Shown here: positions 1 through 8,417 of the stretch, in pieces
Layout: each line of letters opens with the position of its first letter
Position numbering within the stretch: the stretch's first letter is position 1
Origin: CAZYJD01 sp964647785
Lineage (GTDB): Bacteria; Bacteroidota; Bacteroidia; NS11-12g; UBA9320
Reading direction: 5' to 3'
Assembly (NCBI GenBank): GCA_964647785.1
Contig: CAZYJD010000015.1
Coordinates: 1 to 35,531 of the forward strand
Length of the DNA: 35,531 bases
The notes under the pieces: model-generated
What the model was told of the DNA's origin: nothing
Databases searched by the model: none
What the model saw: only the letters and a program-made list of their open reading frames with translations
Program-made: the position numbers and the translations under genes

Positions 1-148
1 CGCCTTTTTCTTCAAGGTCATTGACATCATTATAGGGCAAGTGCACCCGCCATTGACCGGGAGCTATTTGACCCCAAACTTGTGGAGCCATTGCTGTGAA
101 AAACAGCAACAGCGCAATGATTATCGGTTCACTTTTGATTTTACCCAT
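1..148 (-). CDS. PorZ-like secreted protein, N-terminal fragment
   Basis: This is the first 49 codons of a gene that continues off the left edge. It begins at an ATG (148-146) inside the 3' end of lnt, in another frame, so the two genes overlap by 28 bases. The product starts with a short charged stretch (MGKIKSEP), then a hydrophobic segment (IIIALLLFFTAMA) and a likely signal-peptidase site after VWGQ. The mature start reads GQWRVHLPYNDVNDLEEKG. A W-R-x-H-L-P-Y-N start just after a signal peptide is, as I recall it, typical of PorZ-type beta-propeller proteins, which sit at the cell surface and help the T9SS sortase attach cargo. The signal peptide is clear. The PorZ assignment is inference from about 20 residues. 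Any other secreted propeller protein with the same N-terminal motif is the main alternative. Confidence 0.5.
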   Translation of the reverse strand, partial: MGKIKSEPIIIALLLFFTAMAPQVWGQIAPGQWRVHLPYNDVNDLEEKG

Positions 149-1698
149 ACCCCAAGAAAAAAGAAGATGCCCAAAAATAAGGCGAATCGACCGATGTAGT
201 CGCCCAAACGCGTGTATATCGTTGTGGATTGCAACAATTTGACATCAGCATTGATAACGTCATCTTCCCACCATTTGGTACGTTGCAACAAATCGCCTCT
301 TGCGTTGATGATTGCGCTGATGCCTGTATTGGCACTTCTTATAAGGTATCTTCTGTTTTCCACAGCCCTTAGTCTGGCGTAATGCAAGTGCTGTTTATAA
401 CCGGGGGTATTGCCCCACCATCCATCATTGGTAATCACCGCAAGTAAGTTTGCGCCCTTTTGTACAAACTTGGTAAGGTATTCACCATAAATGGACTCGT
501 AGCAAATCAGCGGTGTTAGCACCGCATTTTTAGATGAGGTGGTAAATACGACAGGTGCTTTGCTGTTGCCTAAACTGCCTGTAATGCCTCCCATATCAAT
601 GGCCAAAGGCTCTAAAAAACGGAAAAAGGCAGGATAAGGCATTTTCTCAACACCCGGCACCAGTTTGGATTTATGGTAAGTCTGTTGCACCCCATCTTGA
701 TTCATCATGAGGGCCGTATTGTAGCTGTCATACCATTTCCCGTTCGATGATTGCCTAGCAGTTACGCTGCGCTCATCCTCATTGTCAAAGAAACGATAAG
801 TACTCGCTCCGGTCAATAAATGAGCAGTTGGATTGGTGGCCAACCATTTACGAAGCTGATGAATGCTTTGAAAATCTTCAATCCAATTTTCATCCAGATA
901 CTCCACAATGGCCGTTTCAGGTAATACATACAGATCGGCCTTGGAATTTGCCCTGCTCACGGCAAGCTGAACGAAACGCTCAATTTGCATCAGTTCTTCA
1001 CCGGCATTGAATTTGGCATAAGGATCAACATTGGGTTGTATAATGCTTACGCTTAAAGATTGCGCCCGGGGATCATCTTTCCATTGATGGTACTGAAAAA
1101 GTGAGAAAACCATGGGGATAATAATCATCAGCGCAACCATGGACAACACCCGTTTCGATGGGGAAGCCATGAATGCATAGGCCAAAAGGACATTGATGAG
1201 AAGTACCCAAAGACTTCCACCAAGCACTCCGGTGTATTGATACCATTGCACCCATTCCGGATGCATTGCCCAAAGATTTCCCAGCGTGAGCCAAGGGAAA
1301 GAAATTTCCCAGTTGAAATGAAAATACTCAAAGCCCAGCCAATAAAAGACAAAAACCATCAATGCTCTACCGGGTTCAAAGCGCTTTAAGGTAAAACGAT
1401 ACCCAAGAAAAGGCACACACATCAACATTGTGTTGGCAAACAGCATGAATAGAGCACCACCGAGACTGGCGTTCTTCACCCACCAGGTGGTGAGTAGATT
1501 GAATAAAAAAAGTGCAGCGTAGGTAATAAGAAAGTATTGGTACTTTTTAAGTTCTAGGCGGGCAATTAGCAACAGGGGAACCAATGCCAACATAGACGGG
1601 AAACCAAGACCGAGGGGCGGCCAAGACAAGAAGAGCAATAATGGTGTCAATAAAACTGCGCTCCATGGGTTTTGAAGTACGTTTAGGATTTTTTCCAT
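121..1698 (-). CDS. lnt: Apolipoprotein N-acyltransferase
   Basis: Lnt transfers the third acyl chain from phospholipid to the N-terminal cysteine of lipoproteins in the inner membrane. The 525-residue product has several hydrophobic segments in its first ~200 residues, then a periplasmic nitrilase domain, then one last C-terminal membrane segment (FALFLGIFFFLGVW). The catalytic triad is visible: Glu261 in VLPETAI, Lys343 in YHKSKLVPG, and Cys399 in LICYESIYGEY. Length and layout are normal for the family. The ATG at 1698 lies inside the end of rsmI (16-base overlap), and the 3' end overlaps the next secreted-protein gene by 28 bases. The three genes are therefore probably co-transcribed and translationally coupled. 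The window encodes several lipoproteins that would be its substrates (GldB, LptE, the PqqB-like protein and others). Confidence 0.96.
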   Translation of the reverse strand: MEKILNVLQNPWSAVLLTPLLLFLSWPPLGLGFPSMLALVPLLLIARLELKKYQYFLITYAALFLFNLLTTWWVKNASLGGALFMLFANTMLMCVPFLGYRFTLKRFEPGRALMVFVFYWLGFEYFHFNWEISFPWLTLGNLWAMHPEWVQWYQYTGVLGGSLWVLLINVLLAYAFMASPSKRVLSMVALMIIIPMVFSLFQYHQWKDDPRAQSLSVSIIQPNVDPYAKFNAGEELMQIERFVQLAVSRANSKADLYVLPETAIVEYLDENWIEDFQSIHQLRKWLATNPTAHLLTGASTYRFFDNEDERSVTARQSSNGKWYDSYNTALMMNQDGVQQTYHKSKLVPGVEKMPYPAFFRFLEPLAIDMGGITGSLGNSKAPVVFTTSSKNAVLTPLICYESIYGEYLTKFVQKGANLLAVITNDGWWGNTPGYKQHLHYARLRAVENRRYLIRSANTGISAIINARGDLLQRTKWWEDDVINADVKLLQSTTIYTRLGDYIGRFALFLGIFFFLGVWVKSKVNR

Positions 1699-2363
1699 CC
1701 TTCAAGAATAACCACCAACTCGCCTTTTAGGCTTTTGGATTGTGTAAGATTTTTTAACTCGGTTAAGCTTCCGTCCAATCTCTCTTCGAATTTTTTACTG
1801 ATCTCGCGATGGATCACGGCTTTTCGTTCGGGCTGAAGCAGTTCCTCCATTTCTTTCATCAACCTGGCAATTCGATGCGGACTTTCAAACAACACCACCG
1901 TTCTCGTTTCATTTTTCCAGTCAAGAATTCGAGAACTCCGCCCTTTTTTCAACGGCAAGAAGCCCTCATAAACAAAACGATCACAACTAAAACCCGATGC
2001 AACCAAAGCCGGAACAAATGCGGTAGGCCCAGGCAGTACCTCAGGGGTGATTCCGGCATCCAATGCCTTTCTTACCAATAAATATCCAGGATCTGAAATT
2101 CCGGGGGTGCCGGCATCTGAGCAAAATGCATAGTATTTGCCCTGCAATACTTCAGCTATGATTGCATCTACTTTTGTGTGCTCATTGTGCTGATGAAAAG
2201 AGAACAGGGGTTTTCGAAGTTCAAAATGAGCGAGTAGCTTACCAGTTACACGGGTATCTTCTGCCAATACCGCATCACAGCGCTTAAGTACTTCCAGCGC
2301 TCGAAAGGTAATATCACCCAAATTCCCAATGGGCGTAGGAACCAAAACCAATTTTCCATCCAC
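1683..2363 (-). CDS. rsmI: 16S rRNA 2'-O-ribose C1402 methyltransferase
   Basis: RsmI methylates the 2'-hydroxyl of C1402 in 16S rRNA using S-adenosylmethionine. The 226 residues carry the family signatures in order: LVPTPIGNLGDITFRAL at the N terminus, AEDTRVTGKLL, CSDAGTPGISDPGYLLV, LPGPTAFVPALVASG and the FESPHRI block. The start is the GTG at 2363. The codon two positions upstream is an in-frame TAA, and no in-frame ATG precedes the LVPTPIGN motif, so GTG is forced. A promoter-like TTTG-N13-TACTTTTA lies only 4 bases before the GTG. The 3' end overlaps lnt by 16 bases. The product is somewhat shorter than the E. coli protein at its C terminus, which is common. Confidence 0.96.
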   Translation of the reverse strand: MDGKLVLVPTPIGNLGDITFRALEVLKRCDAVLAEDTRVTGKLLAHFELRKPLFSFHQHNEHTKVDAIIAEVLQGKYYAFCSDAGTPGISDPGYLLVRKALDAGITPEVLPGPTAFVPALVASGFSCDRFVYEGFLPLKKGRSSRILDWKNETRTVVLFESPHRIARLMKEMEELLQPERKAVIHREISKKFEERLDGSLTELKNLTQSKSLKGELVVILEGWKKS

Positions 2364-2367
2364 GAAT

Positions 2368-2392
2368 TAAAAGTAGTTAGTAAGCGGGCAAA
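2368..2392 (-). promoter_or_regulatory. Predicted rsmI promoter
   Basis: On the minus strand TTTG (2392-2389) is followed by 13 bases and TACTTTTA (2375-2368), a 7-of-8 match to the Bacteroidota -7 box TAnnTTTG. The box ends 4 bases before the GTG start. Transcription would then start at or next to the start codon. Confidence 0.45.
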
Positions 2393-2402
2393 AGAAGCTC
2401 GC

Positions 2403-2915
2403 TCAGAAGTCGTTGATATTCCTGTTAATTTTTCTGCTTTGGCTCACCACATAGTCGCTCGCAAATTCTACCACAAATGAATCTGTTAATGTGTTAAGCG
2501 TTAAGTTGATTCGCACGCCATCGATGATCCATGAGTACAAAACGCCATTGGGAATATCTTTGATCTTGGCCTCACCAAATTTGTAGATTAGGATGTACTT
2601 CATTTCGTGAAAACTCTTTGCGGTTTCACCGGTCATTCGCACCCCTTCGAATCGGTCTTCTTCCGTAAAGATGTAAATGATTCGATCCATCACCACCGTA
2701 CCGATATTCATATCATCTTCACTGATCTCCCATGCATTGCTGCCATTTGCCCCCTTGGCCTTTACAAATGTTATTTGTTCACCATTTGAATCGAAAGCCG
2801 AGTCTTTGTGGGTTCCCCATGGGATGGTCCTAAAATCGTCGAAAATGTACATATCCTGGGCTTGGAGAGATAAAGAAGCAACCAGGGCAATGATTGCGAT
2901 GCTGAGTTTTTTCAT
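2403..2915 (-). CDS. Secreted protein of unknown function
   Basis: I do not recognise this gene as a named family. The 170-residue product starts with a good signal peptide (MKKLSIAIIALVASLSLQAQ), so I chose the ATG at 2915. An upstream in-frame ATG at 2972 would add 19 hydrophilic residues that spoil the signal peptide. The mature part begins with DDFRTIPWGTHKDSAF. This resembles the D-F-R-x-x-x-W-G start of small periplasmic proteins seen in many bacteria, followed by alternating strands such as DRIIYIFTEEDRFEGVRM. It has no cysteine lipobox and no sorting domain, so it is probably soluble in the periplasm. It sits alone between rsmI and gldB, with a gap of about 350 bases upstream. Confidence 0.75.
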   Translation of the reverse strand: MKKLSIAIIALVASLSLQAQDMYIFDDFRTIPWGTHKDSAFDSNGEQITFVKAKGANGSNAWEISEDDMNIGTVVMDRIIYIFTEEDRFEGVRMTGETAKSFHEMKYILIYKFGEAKIKDIPNGVLYSWIIDGVRINLTLNTLTDSFVVEFASDYVVSQSRKINRNINDF

Positions 2916-3270
2916 GCTTTTTTCTTCAAAGGTGCATGAGAGCTCAGACTTTTTCATGGAGAATAATCCCATGTGTACATAAATAAAAACACATCAGGTA
3001 TATATCTACCGCCGTAGACATCTTTTTTCAAAGTTTGTTTTCAAGGGTTAGTGGCTATTCAATATGCTTAATTTCAGCCTTAGCCCCCCACGATAACGGA
3101 ACTCCCTATTGAATCAACAGATAGAAAACAAAATGCCTTCAGGCGATTTGTGAACTAAATTAAAGCATGCGAAGAAGGCCCTTGTATTTCTGGACCTCGT
3201 ACCAATAGAAATTTGAAATCCGGCTCCTTGAAACAAACACGGATTGCACGCAATTAAGCCATGCAAAAAT
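2916..3270. other. Intergenic region, no gene seen
   Basis: About 355 bases between the secreted-protein gene and the gldB stop. No reading frame here has protein-like composition and I see no tRNA shape. The only structures found are weak: TCTAC-CGCC-GTAGA (3005-3018) and the short palindrome ATTGC-AC-GCAAT (3243-3254). Neither is followed by a T-run on the coding strand, so neither is a convincing terminator. A near-match to the -7 box may drive the downstream gene, but none is perfect. Confidence 0.6.
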
Positions 3271-4326
3271 TTAAGGCCTATATGCTGATTCTTTTAAAAT
3301 TTTATCGGCATCATGCTCCTGCATAAGTTGAGACAAGTGAACCTCTGCATTTCTTGTCATGTACGCTCGTACAATCTGCCATCCTAGCCATGCCCCTATT
3401 CGGGGTGGGGCATCCTGAGGAACACCTTTTGCGACCGTAAAAGGACCATCATTCAAATATCGGATGTAATAGTTCTTATCCGTGTTGTAAAGCATGCCGC
3501 TGCTTACCATATGCTCCCATATTTGATATTCATTTTCTTGACTCCATTCTATTTGTCCTTTGAAATATCCAATTTTCAGGGAGTCGGGTAAATCCGGACA
3601 AAGGGCGTCGATGAAATAAAGTCTTTTGCCTTCTGCAATCATTTCATCAAGCAGGCGCTGTTGATTCATATGCTCATCAAAACTGGCAGCTGCCATGGCT
3701 TGTAGGGTATTTGCGAGCATATACTTGCGATCAAGCTTCCGAACCAAATAGTTCGGGAAATTCATGGGGGCACGATAATATGGCTCATAATCTTCCCCTA
3801 AATACATGTCAAGGCCAATGCCCACAATTGAATCCGTGTAGGGATGAGCCGCTCTGAAAGGCGCAATGAAAGTAATAAAATCGGGCAGGTTCCTTTCAGG
3901 AAAATGATAGCGAAAATACTTGAGTGCCTGACTTAACTCTTCTTCAAACGCTGACATATCTGCAAACTCCTGTTTTACTTTGGCATGTAAATCCTGCACA
4001 TCATCATGAAGAAGAAACGCCGCGTAATTCTGCGCCATTTCCTCTTCTGTTGCCAAAGCTCCCGCACCGGTTATGTCGCCAATGATATTATTCAAAAACA
4101 ACTGGCAAAAATCAGGATCAAATTCCCTCATTTCGCTAAACCATGTCATCCCTTCAGCAGCCCGTTGCTTTTGGTCAAAACGCTTGAGTTCAACTTTCAC
4201 CTCTATTCCGCTTAAATCAACCTTATGCCGATTATTCGAGCAGGAGGACACGATAAATATCAGTACGATCAATGGGACCAAAACGCCCATGTTGTTATTT
4301 ATTTTTCTCACTTTTGCTTGAAACAT
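3271..4326 (-). CDS. gldB: Gliding motility lipoprotein GldB
   Basis: GldB is an outer-membrane-associated lipoprotein needed for gliding and linked to the T9SS in Flavobacteria. Its biochemical role is unknown. The 351-residue product has a positively charged N terminus (MFQAKVRKINNN), a hydrophobic core and a lipobox ending IVSSC with the lipidated Cys29. The mature part shows family features: DLSGIEVKVELKRFDQ near the start, a central DSIVGIGLDMYLGEDY block and, near the C terminus, IGAWLGWQIVRAYMTRN. The ATG at 4326 is preferred because starting at the next Met (13) would remove the charged region. The start lies only 12 bases from the divergent barrel-protein gene, and a perfect TAGATTTG box fills that gap. 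The usual partner gldC is not in the window. Confidence 0.9.
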   Translation of the reverse strand: MFQAKVRKINNNMGVLVPLIVLIFIVSSCSNNRHKVDLSGIEVKVELKRFDQKQRAAEGMTWFSEMREFDPDFCQLFLNNIIGDITGAGALATEEEMAQNYAAFLLHDDVQDLHAKVKQEFADMSAFEEELSQALKYFRYHFPERNLPDFITFIAPFRAAHPYTDSIVGIGLDMYLGEDYEPYYRAPMNFPNYLVRKLDRKYMLANTLQAMAAASFDEHMNQQRLLDEMIAEGKRLYFIDALCPDLPDSLKIGYFKGQIEWSQENEYQIWEHMVSSGMLYNTDKNYYIRYLNDGPFTVAKGVPQDAPPRIGAWLGWQIVRAYMTRNAEVHLSQLMQEHDADKILKESAYRP

Positions 4327-4330
4327 TCAA

Positions 4331-4338
4331 CAAATCTA
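4331..4338 (-). promoter_or_regulatory. Predicted gldB -7 box
   Basis: TAGATTTG on the minus strand is an exact match to TAnnTTTG and ends 4 bases before the gldB ATG. It also abuts the ATG (4339) of the divergent gene. No clear -33 TTG was found upstream. Confidence 0.5.
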
Positions 4339-5091
4339 ATGAACTTTAACAGGGTCTTAATTATTGCATTTCTTATTTCTATTGCCACACATGTTCAGGC
4401 ACAGAGCAGCGCAAATGCGTTTCGTTTTGGCTTAAAAACTGCCTTGAACTTTGGGTGGACCAATGCAGATACGAAGAATATAGAAAATGATGGCCTTGCC
4501 GTAGGGTATTCGTACGGGATCATGGGTGATTTCAATTTTCAAAAAACCTATGCACTGAGCACAGAAATTATTTTCACCCACGTTCACAATCGGTTTTCAT
4601 TTGACAACCCAATGGCACAATCAAGTGATATCGATAAAAACCAAATGATTGACACCTTTAACATGGTATCGGTTAAATACAAGAATCAATATCTTCAAAT
4701 CCCCCTTTCAATGAAGTTCAGGACCAAAGAAATTGGTTACCTCACATACTGGGGGCAATTTGGTGTTGCGCCCGGATTTTTGATCAATACCAAAACTGAT
4801 TGGGAAGGCGTGCAGCCCACTGATGACTATTTAAATTTATCTTCAAATGACAATGAGTCTGATGCATACCATTTGCTAGATGTAGAAAGTGGTGAGGTAT
4901 TTGATGATCGTTCGGCCTTTATCCGTTTTCCCGTGATCATTGGTGCTGGCATTGAATATAGTTTGGCCGGGAATGCATCACTTTATACTGGTTTTAGGGT
5001 TGAGAATTCATTCAGCGATTTATTGGTGAAAGACAAAAAGACCAAAGCCAACATCAATGTAGTGAGTTTGAACGTTGGGGTGTTTTTCTGA
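4339..5091 (+). CDS. Outer-membrane beta-barrel protein (PorT-like family)
   Basis: The 250-residue product begins with a signal peptide (MNFNRVLIIAFLISIATHVQAQ), so I use the ATG at 4339 rather than longer in-frame starts that run back across gldB. The mature part alternates amphipathic strands and loops: FRFGLKTALNFGWTN, GYSYGIMGDFNFQ, YLQIPLSMKFR, YWGQFGVAPGFLIN, FIRFPVIIGAGIEYSL and a C-terminal INVVSLNVGVFF ending in phenylalanine. This is the pattern of the outer-membrane beta-barrel family often labelled PorT-like. True PorT/SprT of the T9SS has different conserved segments that I do not see, so I make no T9SS claim. It is divergent from gldB and 62 bases upstream of nadE, with which it may be co-transcribed. 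A weak CACTTTTG box lies at 4309-4316. Confidence 0.75.
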   Translation: MNFNRVLIIAFLISIATHVQAQSSANAFRFGLKTALNFGWTNADTKNIENDGLAVGYSYGIMGDFNFQKTYALSTEIIFTHVHNRFSFDNPMAQSSDIDKNQMIDTFNMVSVKYKNQYLQIPLSMKFRTKEIGYLTYWGQFGVAPGFLINTKTDWEGVQPTDDYLNLSSNDNESDAYHLLDVESGEVFDDRSAFIRFPVIIGAGIEYSLAGNASLYTGFRVENSFSDLLVKDKKTKANINVVSLNVGVFF

Positions 5092-5153
5092 CCACTGATT
5101 TGAAGAAATTTCCTGGCGAACAAGCAAAAATCCTCTTTAAAGGTTAAGGTAAT

Positions 5154-6788
5154 ATGATCATCCGTGCGGAACAGGTCAATTTTGTTATTGGCGATTTAGA
5201 AGGAAATACTGATAAGATTATTGCCTCCTTGCAACTGGCCTCTAAAGAAGGCGTGGATTTGGTTGTTTTCTCCGAGCTTAGTATCTGCGGTTATATTCCG
5301 AAAGACATGTTGGAGTATGATCATTTCATTGATCGTTGTGAAGATGCGATTCAACGCATATTGCCATATACCGGTGAGGTAGCAGCTCTGTTGGGGGCAC
5401 CGACAAGAAGTAAACTTGAAGCAGGCAAGGCGCTATACAACAGCGCAGTGTTTCTTCAAAAAGGTCGCATCGCTCAGGTCATGCACAAAGGGCTGCTCCC
5501 TACTTATGATATTTTTGATGAATATCGGTATTTCGAGCCGGCCAAAGAATTTAACATCCTTGAATTTCAAGGTCATCGCATAGCGGTTACCATTTGCGAA
5601 GATCTATGGAATTTGGATGAGCCTCGCCTATACGGGCTCAGCCCGATGGATCAACTGATCCGACAGCAGCCTGATCTGATGATCAACATGAGTGGATCGC
5701 CCTACAGCTATAATCACGTAGAAGATCGAATTGAGCGCATGCAAAACAACGCCAGGCACTATGGCTTGCCTCTGATTTATGTGAACCAGGTTGGGGCGCA
5801 TACCGAAATTTTATTCGATGGAGGGAGCATGTTCATTTCTGCTGAGGGTGAAATTCTCAATCGACTCAAACATTTTGAAGAAGACCGGGCAGATTATAAT
5901 CGTTCTCTGGAAAAATTCTCAGTACCCATAAAAGAAGAGAAAGATCGCGATATCGAACATATTCACAACGCCTTGGTAATGGGCATACGTGATTATTTTC
6001 AAAAAATGGGTTTTCAAAAAGCCGTTCTGGGGAGTTCGGGCGGTATTGACAGCGCAGTGGTGCATGCCTTGGCAGCAGAGGCCTTGGGTGCAGAAAACGT
6101 ACAGGCTTTGTTATTGCCGAGCAAATACAGCAGTGAAAGTTCCATTACAGATGCTCAACAACTCGCGGAAAATTTGGGCAGTCCGTTTGAAATCATTTCC
6201 ATCCAGCATGCTGTAGACGCATTCTCCAACACATTGCATCCTCATTTTGAGGGAATGGCACCCAATATCACAGAAGAAAATATTCAGGCAAGAAGCAGAG
6301 CGCTTATTCTAATGGCATGGAGCAATAAGTTTGGCAACATTCTTTTGAACACGAGCAACAAAAGTGAATCAGCAGTAGGCTACACCACGCTTTATGGAGA
6401 CATGTGTGGTGGCTTATCTCCCATAGGAGACTTGTACAAAACGCAGGTTTATGAAATGGCGCGTTTTATCAATGCCAGTCAGGTGATTGTACCGGAAAAC
6501 ATTCTCACGAAAGCACCGAGTGCAGAATTAAGGCCAGACCAAAAAGATAGCGATAGTCTGCCGGAGTACGATTTGCTGGACCAGATACTCTTCCATTACA
6601 TCGAAAATGAATTGGGCATCGGTGACATTATCGAAGCAGGCTATGATGAAGATCTTGTAAGAAGAATCATAAAAATGATCGATCAGAATGAATACAAACG
6701 CTTCCAGTCAGCCCCTATTCTCCGCATCTCCCATAAGGCTTTCGGCTTTGGACGACAAATGCCACTGGTGGCCAAATATCCTTTTTGA
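5154..6788 (+). CDS. nadE: Glutamine-dependent NAD+ synthase
   Basis: NadE makes NAD+ from nicotinate adenine dinucleotide, ATP and ammonia released from glutamine. The 544 residues form two domains. The N-terminal nitrilase-type glutaminase (about 1-260) shows the catalytic triad Glu41 (VVFSELSICGY), Lys112 (MHKGLLPTYD) and Cys148 (VTICEDLWN). The C-terminal synthetase (about 270-544) has the P-loop SGGIDS at 295-300 and NTSNKSESAVGYTTLYGDM for substrate and ATP contacts. Because it has its own glutaminase, no separate ammonia source is needed. It lies downstream of the barrel-protein gene. I recall nadE near gldB in other flavobacteria, which fits this locus. Confidence 0.96.
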   Translation: MIIRAEQVNFVIGDLEGNTDKIIASLQLASKEGVDLVVFSELSICGYIPKDMLEYDHFIDRCEDAIQRILPYTGEVAALLGAPTRSKLEAGKALYNSAVFLQKGRIAQVMHKGLLPTYDIFDEYRYFEPAKEFNILEFQGHRIAVTICEDLWNLDEPRLYGLSPMDQLIRQQPDLMINMSGSPYSYNHVEDRIERMQNNARHYGLPLIYVNQVGAHTEILFDGGSMFISAEGEILNRLKHFEEDRADYNRSLEKFSVPIKEEKDRDIEHIHNALVMGIRDYFQKMGFQKAVLGSSGGIDSAVVHALAAEALGAENVQALLLPSKYSSESSITDAQQLAENLGSPFEIISIQHAVDAFSNTLHPHFEGMAPNITEENIQARSRALILMAWSNKFGNILLNTSNKSESAVGYTTLYGDMCGGLSPIGDLYKTQVYEMARFINASQVIVPENILTKAPSAELRPDQKDSDSLPEYDLLDQILFHYIENELGIGDIIEAGYDEDLVRRIIKMIDQNEYKRFQSAPILRISHKAFGFGRQMPLVAKYPF

Positions 6789-6882
6789 AGGCTACTAATC
6801 ACTTATAACAATTTTTGATACAACCGCCTTTACACTTAATGTGTGCGCGCTTAATATTGCACTGGTTTTGGAAGAAAACATT

Positions 6883-7737
6883 GTGTTTAGCATAGAAAAT
6901 CAGTACTTAAAGGCAGAGTTCAAAGCACTAGGCGCAGAATTGTGCAGCTTAAAAGACAAGAATACTGGAACAGAGTATATATGGCAAGGGCAAGAGGACA
7001 TATGGAATCGCCATGCACCAGTGCTTTTTCCATTTGTAGGTTCATTGCTCAATGGCAGTTACTCATTGAATGGCCAGGAATATTTCATCGAACACCATGG
7101 CTTTGCCAGAGATCTTCCATTTCAAGGTTACGAAAAAGACGGGCACTACATCAATTTTCGCCTCAAGGCAAACGCCTACACTTTGAAGCGTTACCCTTTT
7201 GAATTTGAGCTGCAAATCTCATATCGACTTGAAGGTCACATGCTACTCCAGTCATTCACCGTCATTAATCTGAGTAATCAAAAGATGCCCTACTCCATTG
7301 GAGGACATCCTGCCTTTAATGCTTCCCCAATCGATGCGTTCGAAATTGAATTTGAGCGCTCAGAATTGCACGACAGCCAAATACTTGAGAACGGCATTAT
7401 CGGATACGATAAAATGGAGGCCATCAATGGAAAAAAAATCATGCTAACAAGCAACATCTTCAACAAAGATGCCTTCATACTAACCAAACTTAAATCGAAT
7501 CGTTTTCACTTGAGAAATCGCCAGGAGGATCGGACCATCCTCACCGTTGATAAAGGGAATTTCCCCCATTTTGGTATCTGGAGCAAACCCAATGCCCCCT
7601 TTGTATGCCTGGAGCCCTGGCAAGGAACATCAGATTATGCAGGAAGTAGAAGGGATGTTTTTGATAAATTCGGTATCATTGGGCTGAATCCAGGAGAGAG
7701 CAAACGACATTTCTTCAGCATCAGCATCCATCCTTAA
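6883..7737 (+). CDS. Aldose 1-epimerase family protein (LacX-like)
   Basis: A galactose-mutarotase-fold protein that probably interconverts alpha and beta anomers of a sugar; the substrate is unknown. Residues expected in the active site are present: His in EHHGFARDLPF, His in SIGGHPAFNASP and Glu in VCLEPWQG. I set the start at the GTG at 6883, giving 284 residues beginning (M)FSIENQYLKAEFKALGAELCSL, which matches the usual compact N terminus. The frame is open further up, with GTG at 6841 and TTG at 6868, but has no ATG. Its stop codon overlaps the stop of the convergent membrane-protein gene in the shared bases TTAA. Confidence 0.85.
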   Translation: MFSIENQYLKAEFKALGAELCSLKDKNTGTEYIWQGQEDIWNRHAPVLFPFVGSLLNGSYSLNGQEYFIEHHGFARDLPFQGYEKDGHYINFRLKANAYTLKRYPFEFELQISYRLEGHMLLQSFTVINLSNQKMPYSIGGHPAFNASPIDAFEIEFERSELHDSQILENGIIGYDKMEAINGKKIMLTSNIFNKDAFILTKLKSNRFHLRNRQEDRTILTVDKGNFPHFGIWSKPNAPFVCLEPWQGTSDYAGSRRDVFDKFGIIGLNPGESKRHFFSISIHP

Positions 7738-8366
7738 ACGTTCAACTGATTTGCAGATTCATTGTCTCCATTCTGCAAGGCATCCGGAACCTTTTCTTCA
7801 TTGGCATATTGCTTCTGAATGTACATGCATGACCCTAAAAACAAGCCATTCACTGCAAATAGTACCATGCTCCAAATAAGCCCCAAGCCTGCTTCTATTT
7901 TGAAATTCAACCCTTTCAACAACTTCTCCTGATATTCCGACCCACTGTTTGAGCCCAAATCGGCGTATTGCTGCTTGAATAAAACAATCAACGCCAGCAA
8001 TGCAAGAAACCCGATTATAGAAAGAACCATTTGCAAGAGGTTGCGCTGCTTCCAGGGCAAGAACACCATCATCACCCCTGCTACAGCCATCAACAATGCA
8101 ATGATGGCCAAAGGGTGAGGGGAAATGGGCTGATCATCTCCCTGAGGCAGTGCTAGTTCTTCATTGTTTGAAGTGTTCTGATTGAAAAATTCACCAAGTT
8201 CCGATTCGGCAGCCATATCCGAACCGACCACCAAGTCAATTCCTTCGATGGAGACCAAGGTGCTTTCATTGCACTTGACCAAGAAGAAGGAAAAGAAGAA
8301 ACAAAGAATAACCAATGCATTCAAAGGCAATGGCAGGAGGCGGGCAAGGATATCAAGTATTTTCAT
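7734..8366 (-). CDS. Four-helix membrane protein, unknown function
   Basis: I do not recognise a named family. The 210-residue product (start MKILDILARLLPL at 8366) has four predicted membrane segments: about 13-31, 85-103, 112-130 and 159-180. Between the first two is an extracytoplasmic loop beginning CNESTLVSIEGIDLVVG, followed by an acidic, Asn/Gln-rich stretch. A cysteine right after helix 1 followed by a ...SIEGIDLVVG... strand recalls small bacterial membrane proteins with a similar ...SxxGxxLxxG motif, but I cannot name them. The C terminus is polar and probably cytoplasmic. It has its own promoter-like box and lies 45 bases after the PqqB-like gene. Confidence 0.7.
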   Translation of the reverse strand: MKILDILARLLPLPLNALVILCFFFSFFLVKCNESTLVSIEGIDLVVGSDMAAESELGEFFNQNTSNNEELALPQGDDQPISPHPLAIIALLMAVAGVMMVFLPWKQRNLLQMVLSIIGFLALLALIVLFKQQYADLGSNSGSEYQEKLLKGLNFKIEAGLGLIWSMVLFAVNGLFLGSCMYIQKQYANEEKVPDALQNGDNESANQLNV

Positions 8367-8384
8367 TGGCACAAAGAAATGAAT

Positions 8385-8417
8385 CAAAAATACACATTAT
8401 AACCTGCTCATTTACAA
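8385..8417 (-). promoter_or_regulatory. Predicted promoter of the four-helix membrane protein
   Basis: Minus-strand TTG (8417-8415), a 22-base spacer and a perfect TATTTTTG (8392-8385). The box ends 18 bases before the ATG at 8366. The upstream element overlaps the last codons of the preceding gene. Confidence 0.5.

Noticed and set aside
2916..2972. Upstream ATG start for the secreted protein at 2403-2915
   Set aside because: The extra 19 residues are polar and would bury a textbook signal peptide; the ATG at 2915 is better.
4339..5091. Assignment of the barrel protein as the T9SS component PorT/SprT
   Set aside because: It has the general outer-membrane barrel pattern, but I do not see the conserved segments I associate with true PorT.
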